64,000 nucleotides of DNA from Celeribacter sp. PS-C1 (GTDB lineage Bacteria > Pseudomonadota > Alphaproteobacteria > Rhodobacterales > Rhodobacteraceae). Shown here in pieces: positions 19,087 to 28,191 of the stretch. Each line of letters starts with the position of its first letter. Position 1 is the stretch's first letter. The stretch covers positions 124,001 through 188,000 of the forward strand of contig NZ_JAHXRW010000001.1 of NCBI RefSeq assembly GCF_019429625.1. The letters are read 5' to 3'. Made by a program: the position numbers and the translations under genes. A model generated the notes under the pieces. That model did not search any database. It saw only the letters and a list, made by a program, of their open reading frames with translations, and had not been told where the DNA came from.

Positions 19087-19162
19087 TGGTGCCGGTGATA
19101 GGACTCGAACCTACGACCCCATCATTACGAATGACGTGCTCTACCAGCTGAGCTACACCGGC
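19087..19162 (-). tRNA. tRNA-Thr (anticodon CGT)
   Basis: The minus strand folds into a full cloverleaf: acceptor GCCGGTG/CACCGGC, D-arm AGCTCAGCTGGTAGAGC, anticodon loop TTCGTAA on a CGTCA/TGATG stem, and T-arm GTAGGTTCGAGTCCTA. CCA is encoded. Anticodon CGT reads ACG (threonine). The 3' end faces the RND operon; I looked for a duplicated 3' end in the 14.1-14.6 kb interval and found none. Confidence 0.96.
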
Positions 19163-19230
19163 ACCTTTGCCGAAAGACGCGCTTTCGGCGTGAACGGGTC
19201 TTTATCACCCTCTTTCAGAGGTGTGTAGCC

Positions 19231-20721
19231 CTAATTTGCACCCTTTTCCGTTTCCTTTTCCTCCGCAGGGGTCACATCGACCATTGGGGCGGATTCTTCC
19301 GCGTCATCGTCATCGGAATCATCGGTCTCAACTGCAGGGTCCGGCATCGCGCCGACGATCATCGGAAGCATTTCCGTGCCTGCAGGCATCGCGACCTCGG
19401 AGTGAGTCGGTTTACGCCAGCTCAGCGTGTCGAAGCCACCGCATTGATCGCAGACTGGCGCCCATTCCGCATGGATGGTCTGACAATTGTCACAAACCCA
19501 CTGCGGACCACGCGGCGCGGTCAATGCGCGCGTCAACCAGCCACGCACCACGACATCTTCGGCGCCTTCGCCACGCTCGATCGCGGCCAGAATCGTAAGG
19601 CTGCGGGCTGTCGGGTTGATCTCAGCCAGATCGCCCAGCGCTCTGCGTGCCGCCGGGAAATCTTCGGCAGCAATATAAAGCTCGGAGGCGAGCATTTTGC
19701 TTTCCGGGTTCTCAGGATGCACCTTGGTCAAGGCCGCAAAGCGTTTGATGCGTTGCTCCGGCGTTTCCTTCGGTTCGATCCGGGCGAAAGCTGCTGCAAG
19801 ATCGGGGTGGGGCTGAGCTTCCCAAGCCTTCTTGATCACACGCGTGGCCTGACGTTGTTTGCCCTCCGCAACATATTCATCGGAGGCCATCACCGCAGCC
19901 GGGATCAAATCTGGAGACTTTTTATTGGCTTCAATCGCCGCTTCTCTGGACTCGATACTGGCGCCTTTCTCAAACACGCCCTTCGCCTGTGACAGCGCTA
20001 GAACAGCGTCGCGGCGTTTGTGCACGTCACGCGGAATTGCGCCGTGTTTCAGCTTGGCCGACAGCGTGGAGCGCGCGGCAGACCAATCACCTTTCTCGGC
20101 CTGGAGCCTGAGGAGAATGTCCTGCGTCTCGACATGTTTCGGCTTCAGAGCAAAGGCTTTTTCAGCCAGCTTCAGCGCGGTCGCCGTATCACCCTCTTCA
20201 AGCTTTTGCTTCATGATGCCTTGAACGCCAACAAACCGGGTGCGTTCGTCGGCCACCAACTGTTTAAAGGCGCGCTCGGCGGTAAGTTTATCGCCATTCA
20301 TCACCGCGGCCTGTGCCTTCAATAGATTCGTCAGCTCAGGTTTCTGAAGATATTTTTCAGCCTTCGAAGCCTTAGCCAGCGCAAGACGGCCATCCCCAGA
20401 GGCCAGCGCCATCATGCCGTCCGTAACCGCCTCGATCCCCTTTTTCTCACGATTGCGGTCGAAATAGCGAGAGATCGCGGTTTCATCGCCAAGCAAGAAC
20501 CGCGCGACGGCGACGAGAAGGCCCAGAAGTTTCAGCGCCACATAGATCGCAACGATCAGCGCGATCAGGGCCAGAACCGCCTTGAGCGGGGTCAGGGTGA
20601 TTTCATAACTGCCAAAGGCAATCTGCGCGCCACCTTCAGTTTCCATCAACACCGTGCCACCATAGGCAAGCGCTGCAACAAGAATGACGAAAACAACGAT
20701 TTTCACGAGGGACCAGAGCAT
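19231..20721 (-). CDS. hemY: HemY-like TPR membrane protein
   Basis: The 496-aa protein has two N-terminal membrane helices (about residues 5-25 and 45-75), then a long run of helical TPR-like repeats. The C-terminal part carries a zinc-ribbon-like CxxC pair (WVCDNCQTIHAEWAPVCDQC) followed by an acidic tail. This is the architecture of the alphaproteobacterial HemY N-terminal-domain proteins encoded beside hemD. Its role in heme synthesis is by association; it is not the oxidase of Gram-positive HemY. It follows the COG4223 gene by 15 bp in the hemD operon. Confidence 0.85.
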   Translation of the reverse strand: MLWSLVKIVVFVILVAALAYGGTVLMETEGGAQIAFGSYEITLTPLKAVLALIALIVAIYVALKLLGLLVAVARFLLGDETAISRYFDRNREKKGIEAVTDGMMALASGDGRLALAKASKAEKYLQKPELTNLLKAQAAVMNGDKLTAERAFKQLVADERTRFVGVQGIMKQKLEEGDTATALKLAEKAFALKPKHVETQDILLRLQAEKGDWSAARSTLSAKLKHGAIPRDVHKRRDAVLALSQAKGVFEKGASIESREAAIEANKKSPDLIPAAVMASDEYVAEGKQRQATRVIKKAWEAQPHPDLAAAFARIEPKETPEQRIKRFAALTKVHPENPESKMLASELYIAAEDFPAARRALGDLAEINPTARSLTILAAIERGEGAEDVVVRGWLTRALTAPRGPQWVCDNCQTIHAEWAPVCDQCGGFDTLSWRKPTHSEVAMPAGTEMLPMIVGAMPDPAVETDDSDDDDAEESAPMVDVTPAEEKETEKGAN

Positions 20722-20736
20722 ATTTTTTCGCCTTTC

Positions 20737-21957
20737 TTACTGACCAAGAAATTCATCAAGGGCCGTCATCACATCCACCCGTTCCTGAGCGTCAGCAATC
20801 CAACCCTGCATCTCGGCTTTGCCTTCCTCGGGCAGGGCCTCAAGTGTGGTGATCGCCTTGGCAAAGAGGCCATCGCGCACATCTTGTTCAGCACGCGACA
20901 GGATCGCATCGGCATCATCACCCTCTTTCGGTTTGGTGGATCGCAATCCGATTTGGGTTTGAAGCGCAGTCTGGAACCAGTTCTGGTCACCCGCCTCATA
21001 AGCCGCGTGCGAGGAGGCCACCAAGGCGTCACGTGCCGCCTCGGCATAGCCTTCATGGAGAGATGTCACGCTTGGGATGCCGTCCGCGGCCGCCTGTCGT
21101 AAAACCTCGGGCACATCGGTGTTAAATTCGGACAACACCTGTGCGAAGGGTTCGCCCGCATCGACCAAGGTTTGCAGCCGTGCCTTTGCCGTAGAAATCC
21201 GCGCTGCGGTTTCCTCGGCCACGGCTTGATCCTTGGCCTCTTCCAGTCGGGCGATCTCACTGTTGAGTAGGTCCTGCATTTGCGTCAGTTGGCGTTCATA
21301 GGCTGCGGTGGCTTCGGGGGAGACAACGGCCTCAGCCACGGGGCGGGCCTCAATCTGGGTCATCCGGTCTTCGAATGTCGCAAGCTGATCAGCGAGCGCG
21401 TCGTATTGTCCCGAGTTGTCTTGCGCAGCGATCTGGGTTTCGAGATCGGCCAACGCGGCTTGCTGCGCTTCTGCACGTTGCGTCGCCGCCGTCTGTAGGT
21501 CTTTGATTTGTCCTTCGAGAGCAGTGATCTGTTGAGTCAGCTCTTCGGTATTCGTGCCGGGGAAGGGCCAACCATTTGGTTTCAGGAACTGAGCGCCTGC
21601 GTAGCCCAGCGCCGCACAAACAATGCCACCCAGAACCAGAGGGACAAAGCCGCCGCGTTTCTCGACCTTGGTGACAGGGGCAGGGGGTGTGACCTCCGGC
21701 TTCTCCTCTTTGGTCTCGTCGACCGAGTAAATTTCCGCCGCTTCGGCCTCTTCGCTCGGCTCAGGTTCCTGTGAGGTCTCTTCCGTTTCGTCAGCGGTTT
21801 CGATCTCTTCAGCGACTGGCTCTTCGGTTTTCGTCTCTGACGTCAGGTCAGTGTTTGGGGCCTCCTCCGCAACATCTACAGTCACGGCATCCTGATCCTG
21901 TGAGGTTTCCGTTTTGTCACTCGCAGCATCCTGCGGGGTTTTCTTATCACCTGACAC
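20737..21957 (-). CDS. mitofilin-related inner-membrane protein (COG4223)
   Basis: A 406-aa protein with a long acidic N-terminal region (Glu/Thr/Ala-rich, about residues 1-100), a single membrane helix (FVPLVLGGIVCAALGYAGA), a predicted coiled coil (about 140-250, ELTQQITALEGQIKDLQTAA) and a helical C-terminal domain. This matches the alphaproteobacterial relative of mitochondrial mitofilin/Mic60, a protein linked to intracytoplasmic membranes and envelope contact sites. Start: the second of two GTG codons (21957), with AAGGTGG five bases upstream, fits best. It sits between hemD and the HemY-like gene, as is usual in this class. Confidence 0.85.
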   Translation of the reverse strand: MSGDKKTPQDAASDKTETSQDQDAVTVDVAEEAPNTDLTSETKTEEPVAEEIETADETEETSQEPEPSEEAEAAEIYSVDETKEEKPEVTPPAPVTKVEKRGGFVPLVLGGIVCAALGYAGAQFLKPNGWPFPGTNTEELTQQITALEGQIKDLQTAATQRAEAQQAALADLETQIAAQDNSGQYDALADQLATFEDRMTQIEARPVAEAVVSPEATAAYERQLTQMQDLLNSEIARLEEAKDQAVAEETAARISTAKARLQTLVDAGEPFAQVLSEFNTDVPEVLRQAAADGIPSVTSLHEGYAEAARDALVASSHAAYEAGDQNWFQTALQTQIGLRSTKPKEGDDADAILSRAEQDVRDGLFAKAITTLEALPEEGKAEMQGWIADAQERVDVMTALDEFLGQ

Positions 21958-22007
21958 GAGATCCACCTTTCGAATCCAGAACCTATTCTTCCATTTATAA
22001 TCAGAGC

Positions 22008-22775
22008 CTAGACCCTGCGACCGCCCCTCTCAAGCGGTGATCCCACAAGCTGCGACGCAATGGCCTGCTTCATGGCCTGTCCGTCAGGGTGATCCACGCA
22101 GAAAGCTTTCACGGTCTCAGGGCCATCCCACGCGTCGAGACAAGCCTGCGACAGGCCGATAAGGGTCAAATCGCCCTTGAAATCTCCAAGAAGCTTTGCG
22201 GTGAGCGAGGCTGATCGGGGCGAGTAAAGTGGCAGGATGAGGGATGGCTCGGCCAAAATGATTTGCCGTTCCTGCGCACTCCATTTCCTTAGATTTTGCT
22301 CATACACGACAGAGGATTTCGTTTCTAATCCAGCCGAAGTCAGCCGTTTTGCAATCTCGCCTCTGGTATGGCGTCCGTGCAAATGCAGGGCACGCCCGCT
22401 TACATGCTCAGAGAGGGACGCAACAAGATCATCCGCGTTGGGAAAGACTCCGCGAATGTCATGACCCGCTTCAATCGCCGCATCGCGCGTGGCTTTGCCC
22501 ACACAATAGGTCGGAACGCCCCGAAAGGGAGAAGCGGCCGGGACAGCATGTCGAGAGGTCAGAAAAAGATGATCGAAACTCTGTTTCGGGAGCTCGAAGG
22601 GCGTTTCAACGATCTCCATCACCGGCGCGATGATGCACCGAACATCAGACCCCAAAGCCTCCAGCGTCTGCGCAAGACGTTGTGCATCCTCTTTCGGGCG
22701 TGTGATCAGAACGGTTGAGGTCAAAATCGGTCTCGGGATTGTCTGGCTCCTCTCACGGTGATAACTCCCAAACAT
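22008..22775 (-). CDS. hemD: uroporphyrinogen-III synthase
   Basis: HemD cyclises hydroxymethylbilane to uroporphyrinogen III, the branch point of heme and corrin synthesis. The 255-aa sequence shows the two-lobed family pattern: TVLITRPKEDAQRLAQTLEA at the start, FDHLFLTSRHAV in the first lobe and LPLYSPRSASLTAKLL in the second. The start is uncertain: ATG 22775 gives a 17-residue extension before the conserved ILTSTVLITRPK, and a TTG at 22724 is an alternative. It begins the hemD-COG4223-hemY operon and diverges from gpsA. Confidence 0.88.
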   Translation of the reverse strand: MFGSYHRERSQTIPRPILTSTVLITRPKEDAQRLAQTLEALGSDVRCIIAPVMEIVETPFELPKQSFDHLFLTSRHAVPAASPFRGVPTYCVGKATRDAAIEAGHDIRGVFPNADDLVASLSEHVSGRALHLHGRHTRGEIAKRLTSAGLETKSSVVYEQNLRKWSAQERQIILAEPSLILPLYSPRSASLTAKLLGDFKGDLTLIGLSQACLDAWDGPETVKAFCVDHPDGQAMKQAIASQLVGSPLERGGRRV

Positions 22776-22845
22776 GGGTTGAACAACATGTGCCGCAGTG
22801 TTCGCCACTTGCAGGCTTTGCAATAACCGTGGGGAGAGACAGGTC

Positions 22846-23814
22846 GTGAGTGAGATTTCGGTCCTTGGCGCCGGTGCATTTGGGACGGCCCTGGCCATTT
22901 CTCTCGCCCGATCCGGTCGTGATGTGCTGCTTTGGGCGCGCTCTGAGGAGGCAGCAGCAGACATGCAAAAGCGCCGCGAAAATGCGGTGCGACTGCCCGG
23001 AAAGCCCTTCCCGGATCGCTTGAACATCACCGCCGATCTCGCACGAGCCACTGAGACTCCAATCCTTCTGCTTGCCGTGCCGATGCAAAAACTCGCCTCG
23101 TTTGCGGAGGCAAATAAGACCCTATTCCAGCACAAAACGCTCGTGGCCTGCTGCAAAGGTGTCGATCTCTCTTCTGATCGCGGACCACTCGCGGTTCTCA
23201 AAGACACCGTGCCCAGCGCGACGGTCGCCATTCTGTCCGGGCCGTCCTTTGCCGTGGATATTGCCGACGGCTTGCCCACGGCTTTGACATTGGCTGCGCG
23301 GGACAAAGAGCGTGTTGCTGCGCTTCAAACGAGCCTAAGCACCGACAATATACGTCTTTATTCCAGCCTCGATCCTTTGGGGGTCGAGTTCGGTGGCGCG
23401 CTCAAGAATGTCATTGCCATCGCCTGTGGCCTCGCCATCGGTGCGGGATTTGGCGAAAGTGCACGCGCCGCTTTAATGACACGAGGGTTTGCCGAAATGC
23501 AGCGACTTGCCTTCAAACTGGGCGCTGATCCAGCAACACTCTCGGGGCTTGCGGGATTTGGCGATCTGGTTCTGACCTGCACCTCTGAGAAATCCCGCAA
23601 CTATTCGCATGGGCTCAAACTGGGGCAGGGCATGGAAATCGATCCGACCATCACCGTCGAGGGCGTCGCGACCGCGAAGGCCGTTGTGCATTTGTCTCAA
23701 TCCCTTGGTGTTGATATGCCGATTACAAGCGCGGTCACCCAGATTATAAACGGGGCCGTGTCCATATCCGAAGCGGTGGAGATGTTGCTCTCCCGCCCAT
23801 TGAAAAGGGAATAA
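22846..23814 (+). CDS. gpsA: glycerol-3-phosphate dehydrogenase [NAD(P)+]
   Basis: GpsA reduces dihydroxyacetone phosphate to sn-glycerol-3-phosphate for phospholipid synthesis. The 322-aa protein opens with the Rossmann motif ISVLGAGAFGTALAISLARSG and contains GVEFGGALKNVIAIACG and the active-site block GLAGFGDLVLTCTSEKSRN. The start is a GTG at 22846; the sequence upstream in this frame is not conserved. It leads a short operon with the YciI-like and EVE genes, spaced 3 bp and overlapping 4 bp. Confidence 0.96.
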   Translation: MSEISVLGAGAFGTALAISLARSGRDVLLWARSEEAAADMQKRRENAVRLPGKPFPDRLNITADLARATETPILLLAVPMQKLASFAEANKTLFQHKTLVACCKGVDLSSDRGPLAVLKDTVPSATVAILSGPSFAVDIADGLPTALTLAARDKERVAALQTSLSTDNIRLYSSLDPLGVEFGGALKNVIAIACGLAIGAGFGESARAALMTRGFAEMQRLAFKLGADPATLSGLAGFGDLVLTCTSEKSRNYSHGLKLGQGMEIDPTITVEGVATAKAVVHLSQSLGVDMPITSAVTQIINGAVSISEAVEMLLSRPLKRE

Positions 23815-23817
23815 CCT

Positions 23818-24093
23818 ATGAAATTCGCTGTCATTTGCACCGACAAACCCGGCGCCTTGCAAATCCGTCTCGATACGCGGGCGGAGCATGTCGAGTATCT
23901 CAAGGGCTGTGGCGTTGTCGTCCATGCTGGTCCGTTTTTGAATGATGCGGATGAAATGTATGGCTCGCTGGTGATCATTGAGGTCGACGATATGGCCGCC
24001 GCACAAGATTGGGCGGCAAATGACCCCTATGCAAAGGCAGGACTTTTTTCGGATGTTCGGATTGAAGCTTGGAAACAGGTGATTGGCGGATGA
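23818..24093 (+). CDS. YciI-family protein
   Basis: A 91-aa protein of the YciI/YCII family, a ferredoxin-like fold in which a conserved His and Asp are thought to form an active site. Key blocks are MKFAVICTDKPGALQIRLDT, EHVEYLKGCGVVVHAGPF and DDMAAAQDWAANDPYAKAGL. The biochemical role of the family is largely unknown. It follows gpsA by three bases and overlaps the EVE gene by four, so the three genes are likely co-transcribed. Confidence 0.88.
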   Translation: MKFAVICTDKPGALQIRLDTRAEHVEYLKGCGVVVHAGPFLNDADEMYGSLVIIEVDDMAAAQDWAANDPYAKAGLFSDVRIEAWKQVIGG

Positions 24094-24512
24094 CCTACTG
24101 GCTTTTCAAATCCGAAGCAGAAGTGTGGTCTTGGGATCAGCAGGTCGCGAAAGGCGACGCGGGTGAGGAATGGGACGGCGTACGCAACTACCAAGCGCGC
24201 AACAATATGCGAGCCATGAAGCTGGGTGATCGCGGTTTTTTCTACCATTCGCGCAAGGAAACCGAGATCGTTGGCATCGTCGAAGTCTGTGCCGAGGCGC
24301 ATCCAGACAGCAAAGCCGATGATCCGCGTTGGGAATGTGTGGACATCAAGGCGGTGCGTCCGTTCACGAAACCGGTGACGCTTGCAATGTGCAAGGACGA
24401 CCCGCGCCTCAAAGATATGGTCTTGGTGAACAACAGCCGCTTGTCTGTTCAGCCCGTTACAGACGACGAATGGAAGATCATTTGCGAACTCGGCGATACC
24501 GATCCGTCCTGA
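24090..24512 (+). CDS. EVE-domain protein
   Basis: A 140-aa stand-alone EVE domain, a PUA-like fold that binds modified bases in nucleic acid. Visible family blocks are YWLFKSEAEVWSW, WDGVRNYQARNNMRAMKLGD (the pocket region), GFFYHSRKETEIVGIVEV and WECVDIKAVRPF. The start ATG overlaps the YciI stop (ATGA). Such proteins are widespread single-copy genes in alphaproteobacteria, often beside gpsA; their natural ligand is not settled. Confidence 0.9.
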   Translation: MTYWLFKSEAEVWSWDQQVAKGDAGEEWDGVRNYQARNNMRAMKLGDRGFFYHSRKETEIVGIVEVCAEAHPDSKADDPRWECVDIKAVRPFTKPVTLAMCKDDPRLKDMVLVNNSRLSVQPVTDDEWKIICELGDTDPS

Positions 24513-24533
24513 TGTCGATGCTCTGAAATGAAA

Positions 24534-24561
24534 GGAGGGTTCCGACCCCCCGGAACCCTCC
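24534..24561 (+). terminator. hairpin after the gpsA-yciI-EVE operon
   Basis: A perfect 11-bp stem (GGAGGGTTCCG and CGGAACCCTCC) with an ACCCCC loop lies 21 bp after the EVE stop codon. It lacks a T tract, so it may be a processing or attenuating hairpin rather than a classic terminator. Confidence 0.6.
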
Positions 24562-24733
24562 ACCACCCCACGTGCTCCCTAGCACCACACGTGTTCGAAT
24601 TTTAAAGGGTCCAGTCCATCCTAGCCGGTAAATTCAACCTAAGGATTTTCTCGATTCCCTGCAAATCCGAAGTAATTCGGGTTGGAAGTGATTTTGAAAC
24701 TTCCGCTTAACACATCACAGTTTCGATACAGAA

Positions 24734-24761
24734 AAGCCGCCCCGGAATTGCGAGGCGGCTT
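24734..24761 (-). terminator. rho-independent terminator of the DUF2853 gene
   Basis: AAGCCGCC (24734-24741) pairs with GGCGGCTT (24754-24761). On the minus strand it is followed by TTTTC. It lies 26 bp past the DUF2853 stop. Confidence 0.75.
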
Positions 24762-24787
24762 AGGAATTCCAAAGTACTGATAGCGTC

Positions 24788-25129
24788 TTAGCTATAGACG
24801 GCCTCTTTACCGAAATGCTTAACCAGCAAGTAATAGAACACGGCGCGGTATTTGTTGCGCTCGGACTGGCCGTAGGTATCGATCGCGGATTTGATCGCAT
24901 CCATCAGCTCAGGACCATCTGCGAGGCCGAGTTTCTTGATGAGGAAGTTGTTCTTGACGGTTTCAAGCTCGCTCTCTTGAGAGGCTGCCACCGTGGAGGC
25001 ATCGTCGTTGTAAATCGCCGGGCCGCAACCGATGGTCACTTTGGTCAAAAGCTCCATATCCGGCTCCATGCCGCATTTGCTTTTCAGATCCTCGGCATAT
25101 TTGGCGATAAGCTCGTCACGTTTTCCCAT
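24788..25129 (-). CDS. DUF2853-family protein
   Basis: A 113-aa soluble helical protein beginning MGKRDELIAKYAEDLKSKCG and containing IKKLGL and YGQSERNKYRAVFYYLLVKHF. This matches the DUF2853 family, common in Rhodobacterales and marine bacteria and without a known function. I start at ATG 25129, where the conserved N-terminus begins; longer frames reach upstream without similarity. The gene is monocistronic with its own terminator. Confidence 0.85.
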   Translation of the reverse strand: MGKRDELIAKYAEDLKSKCGMEPDMELLTKVTIGCGPAIYNDDASTVAASQESELETVKNNFLIKKLGLADGPELMDAIKSAIDTYGQSERNKYRAVFYYLLVKHFGKEAVYS

Positions 25130-25251
25130 TCGAAGTCTCCAACCTTGTCCTTTAACAACATCATCATTTGGCCCAATTCTGGCCTGAGGGAACGGTAGTG
25201 GCATATCCGAAGTGAAGAAAGGACAAATTTGAACCAATTCTCACCGCAACC

Positions 25252-25285
25252 AAAGCGTTTTGTATTTCCCTGAACAAAACGCTTT
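25252..25285. repeat. short palindrome with AAAGCGTTT core
   Basis: AAAGCGTTTTG (25252-25262) and its exact complement (25275-25285) flank a 12-base loop, ending within the stop codon of the extensin-like gene. The core is shared with the larger element at 29353-29466. It may serve as a terminator. Confidence 0.6.
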
Positions 25286-26024
25286 AACGACAGGCGCCCC
25301 AGCCGCGCGACTGCAAGTGAAAATGGTCGGCATGAAGGCTGTTGTACTCCGGCGAAAGCGTTGTCGCGAACCATGCGCAGGCGCTTTCACGCGCAGCACG
25401 CAAAAACGCCGATTTTTGCGGGTCCCCGTCCCAATCGGAAATCAAACGTATCTGCATTCCATCCGAAAGGTCGAACCCTGTAATATCAATCGCCTCAGCC
25501 GTCGCATGCGTGCTCAGTCGCGACGAGGTGCCGTTCGGCGTGCGGATTGCACGGCAATTATAACTGCCGATCTGGCGCAAAACGCCAACGGTCTCGCCAA
25601 AAATCTCATCGGCAGCAGGTTGCAGACCATGGCGCTCCCACAGCGCAATACGTAACGCAATGGCGCAACTGGTTTGCAGCGGGTCAATGCGGCTTTTTCC
25701 AACGGTTGAGAGCGTCACTCGATCCTCAATCCCGCAACCACCAGATGCCTCCAGAGGAGACATTGCAGTGACCTCTGCACCTCCATCAAGCGCAGCAAGA
25801 CAGCTGTCCAGTGAGCTTTCCGCCCGAGCCAGCTTCATTTTCGTGAACGGAGTTAGCTCGTCTTGCACTTGAAGCGGCAAAAGGGGATTCCAGCCGCGCG
25901 GCACAGGCGAGCTTGGCAACGTCAGAAGCTGCCATCCGACATACACCAAACCACTCAAGATAATAAAAGCAAACGCCACCCACACTCCTGCGGATGGCGT
26001 TTCATATGGCTTCTTCTCGCTCAT
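25284..26024 (-). CDS. extensin-like domain protein, membrane-anchored
   Basis: The 246-aa protein has one N-terminal membrane helix (about residues 13-35) and an extensin-like C-terminal domain: GGCGIEDRVTLS, ALRIALWERHGLQPAADEIF, SRLSTHATAEAIDITGF and the terminal HADHFHLQSRGWGACR. Paired Cys and His residues suggest a D,D-peptidase-like metal fold in the periplasm, but no activity is established for the family. It starts 14 bp after the ahcY stop, so it is probably read through from ahcY, an unusual partner. Confidence 0.82.
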   Translation of the reverse strand: MSEKKPYETPSAGVWVAFAFIILSGLVYVGWQLLTLPSSPVPRGWNPLLPLQVQDELTPFTKMKLARAESSLDSCLAALDGGAEVTAMSPLEASGGCGIEDRVTLSTVGKSRIDPLQTSCAIALRIALWERHGLQPAADEIFGETVGVLRQIGSYNCRAIRTPNGTSSRLSTHATAEAIDITGFDLSDGMQIRLISDWDGDPQKSAFLRAARESACAWFATTLSPEYNSLHADHFHLQSRGWGACR

Positions 26025-26038
26025 ATCAGGCGAGCGCC

Positions 26039-27427
26039 TTAATAGCGGTAATGCTCCGGCTTGAACGGGCCTTCGACCGACACGCCGATGTAATCGGCTT
26101 GTTCCTTGCTCAGCGTCGTCAGCTTGACGCCGATACGGCCCAAATGCAGTCGCGCGACTTTTTCATCGAGGTGCTTCGGCAGGATGTAGACATCGTTGTC
26201 GTAGCTCTCGCCATTGGTCCAAAGCTCAATCTGCGCCAGCACCTGGTTGGTGAAGGAAGCAGACATCACAAAAGACGGGTGGCCGGTCGCATTGCCGAGG
26301 TTCAACAGACGCCCTTCGGACAAGAGGATGATCCGGCTACCCGAGGGCATTTCGATCATATCCACCTGATCCTTGATGTTGGTCCATTTGTGGTTCTTGA
26401 GGGCCGCGACCTGAATTTCATTGTCAAAGTGGCCAATGTTGCCGACGATGGCCATATCCTTCATCGCGCGCATATGTTCAATGCGGATCACGTCCTTGTT
26501 GCCGGTGGTGGTGATGAAAATGTCTGCGTCACCCGCAACCTCTTCGAGAAGCACAACCTCGAAGCCGTCCATCGCGGCCTGAAGCGCACAGATCGGGTCG
26601 GCTTCGGTCACTTTCACGCGCGCGCCAGCGCCGCGCAGGGATGCCGCCGAGCCTTTGCCCACATCGCCATACCCGCAGACGACAGCCACTTTGCCGGCCA
26701 TCATCACGTCGGTCGCGCGACGGATGCCGTCAACGAGCGATTCTTTACAGCCGTATTTGTTATCGAATTTCGACTTGGTCACCGAGTCGTTCACGTTGAT
26801 CGCGGGGAAGGGGAGTTGACCCTTTTTCACCAGATCGTAGAGGCGGTGCACGCCGGTGGTGGTTTCCTCGGACACGCCTTTGATCTGATCGCGCATCTTG
26901 GTGAACCAACCGGGGGTCTCCGCCATGCGTTTCTTGATCTGCGCCTTGATCACCACCTCTTCGTCAGACGTCGGCACCGCGATCACATCCTCACCGGCTT
27001 CGGCACGCGCGCCAAGCAGAATATAAAGCGTCGCATCGCCACCATCGTCGAGGATCATGTTCGGACCATCGGCGAATTGGAAGGATTTATCGAGATAATC
27101 CCAATGTTCTTCAAGGCTTTGGCCCTTCACGGCAAAGACCGGAATTCCCGCCGCCGCAATCGCCGCCGCGGCGTGATCCTGCGTCGAGAAGATGTTGCAT
27201 GACGCCCAGCGCACATCCGCGCCCAGTGCGACCAGCGTCTCGATCAGAACAGCCGTCTGGATCGTCATGTGCAAAGAGCCGACGATGCGCGCACCTTTGA
27301 GCGGTTTGCTTGCGCCATATTCCTCGCGGAGCGCCATCAGCCCCGGCATTTCCGTTTCCGCGATATCAAGCTCTTTGCGCCCGAAATCCGCGAGAGAGAT
27401 GTCTTTGACGATATAGTCGGTGGCCAT
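26039..27427 (-). CDS. ahcY: adenosylhomocysteinase
   Basis: AhcY hydrolyses S-adenosylhomocysteine to adenosine and homocysteine, recycling the product inhibitor of methyltransferases. At 462 aa it is normal length and includes the substrate-domain [16 protein letters not shown], the NAD-binding [20 protein letters not shown] and the C-terminal PEHYRY that completes the cofactor site. The ATG at 27427 follows AGGAGCC; an in-frame extension of 26 codons has no homology. It diverges from the HD hydrolase gene and is followed closely by the extensin-like gene. Confidence 0.97.
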   Translation of the reverse strand: MATDYIVKDISLADFGRKELDIAETEMPGLMALREEYGASKPLKGARIVGSLHMTIQTAVLIETLVALGADVRWASCNIFSTQDHAAAAIAAAGIPVFAVKGQSLEEHWDYLDKSFQFADGPNMILDDGGDATLYILLGARAEAGEDVIAVPTSDEEVVIKAQIKKRMAETPGWFTKMRDQIKGVSEETTTGVHRLYDLVKKGQLPFPAINVNDSVTKSKFDNKYGCKESLVDGIRRATDVMMAGKVAVVCGYGDVGKGSAASLRGAGARVKVTEADPICALQAAMDGFEVVLLEEVAGDADIFITTTGNKDVIRIEHMRAMKDMAIVGNIGHFDNEIQVAALKNHKWTNIKDQVDMIEMPSGSRIILLSEGRLLNLGNATGHPSFVMSASFTNQVLAQIELWTNGESYDNDVYILPKHLDEKVARLHLGRIGVKLTTLSKEQADYIGVSVEGPFKPEHYRY

Positions 27428-27463
27428 GGATCGTGGCTCCTGCATAACATGGTTAACTTGGGC

Positions 27464-27476
27464 GCTGATTATCAGC
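27464..27476. promoter_or_regulatory. inverted repeat between ahcY and the HD gene
   Basis: GCTGAT and ATCAGC flank a single T, a compact perfect dyad 37 bp upstream of the ahcY start in a divergent intergenic region. It could be an operator; no regulator is assigned. Confidence 0.3.
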
Positions 27477-27588
27477 TTGGCCCTGTCCTTACAACGCAGA
27501 GCCATTGATTTCGGATTAAGACCGGAAAAAACATGGAAACGCCGTTAAGGCGGGGTTACCTAAGCATCGAAAAAGAACTGAGGACGAC

Positions 27589-28191
27589 ATGGCCCCAACC
27601 CGCTCGCAAACTCGCGCATGGCAACGAATGCTTTCCGGTCGCAGGCTTGATCTGCTAGACCCGACACCGATGGACATCGAGATCGAGGATATTGCCCATG
27701 GTCTGGCCTTTGTGGCGCGTTGGAATGGGCAGACCTCGGGCGATTACGCCTATTCGGTCGCCGAACATTCCATCCTGGTCGAGGAGATTTTTCGTAGGCT
27801 TTACCCAAGTGAGCCCATCAAATGGCAGCTCGCGGCACTTTTGCATGACGCCCCGGAATATGTGATCGGCGATATGATTTCACCAGTCAAAGCCGCGATC
27901 GGACCCGACTATGGCGAACTGGACGACCGGCTGACCGCCGCGATCCACATACGCTTTGGCCTCCCGGCGAAAATTCCAGTGACGATCAAGAAAAAAATCA
28001 AAAAGGCGGATAAGGTATCGGCTTGGCTGGAGGCCACTCAGATTGCCGGGTTTTCAGTCGAGGAAAGCAACAAGCTTTTCGGCAAAATGAACCCCGATTT
28101 GGTCGGCGACCTGAAACTTCACCTACGCCCGCCGGTCGAGACGCGCACAGCCTTTACCGCACGCCATGCGGCGTTGATGGCGGCACTTTGA
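27589..28191 (+). CDS. HD-domain phosphohydrolase (YfbR-like)
   Basis: A 200-aa HD-superfamily metal-dependent hydrolase. Metal ligands are visible in YSVAEHSILVEEIF, LAALLHDAPEYVIGDMISPV and the later KADKVSAWLEATQ. Relatives such as YfbR dephosphorylate deoxynucleoside 5'-monophosphates, but the exact substrate is not certain here. It is divergent from ahcY, and its 3' end overlaps the small minus-strand gene by 38 bp. Confidence 0.85.
   Translation: MAPTRSQTRAWQRMLSGRRLDLLDPTPMDIEIEDIAHGLAFVARWNGQTSGDYAYSVAEHSILVEEIFRRLYPSEPIKWQLAALLHDAPEYVIGDMISPVKAAIGPDYGELDDRLTAAIHIRFGLPAKIPVTIKKKIKKADKVSAWLEATQIAGFSVEESNKLFGKMNPDLVGDLKLHLRPPVETRTAFTARHAALMAAL

Noticed and set aside
14071-19162. Integrative island with att repeats at tRNA-Thr
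   Set aside because: No copy of the tRNA 3' end found at the left side, and no integrase.
27428-27588. SAH or SAM/SAH riboswitch upstream of ahcY
   Set aside because: Expected for some proteobacterial ahcY genes, but I could not fit the conserved core; only short stems are visible.
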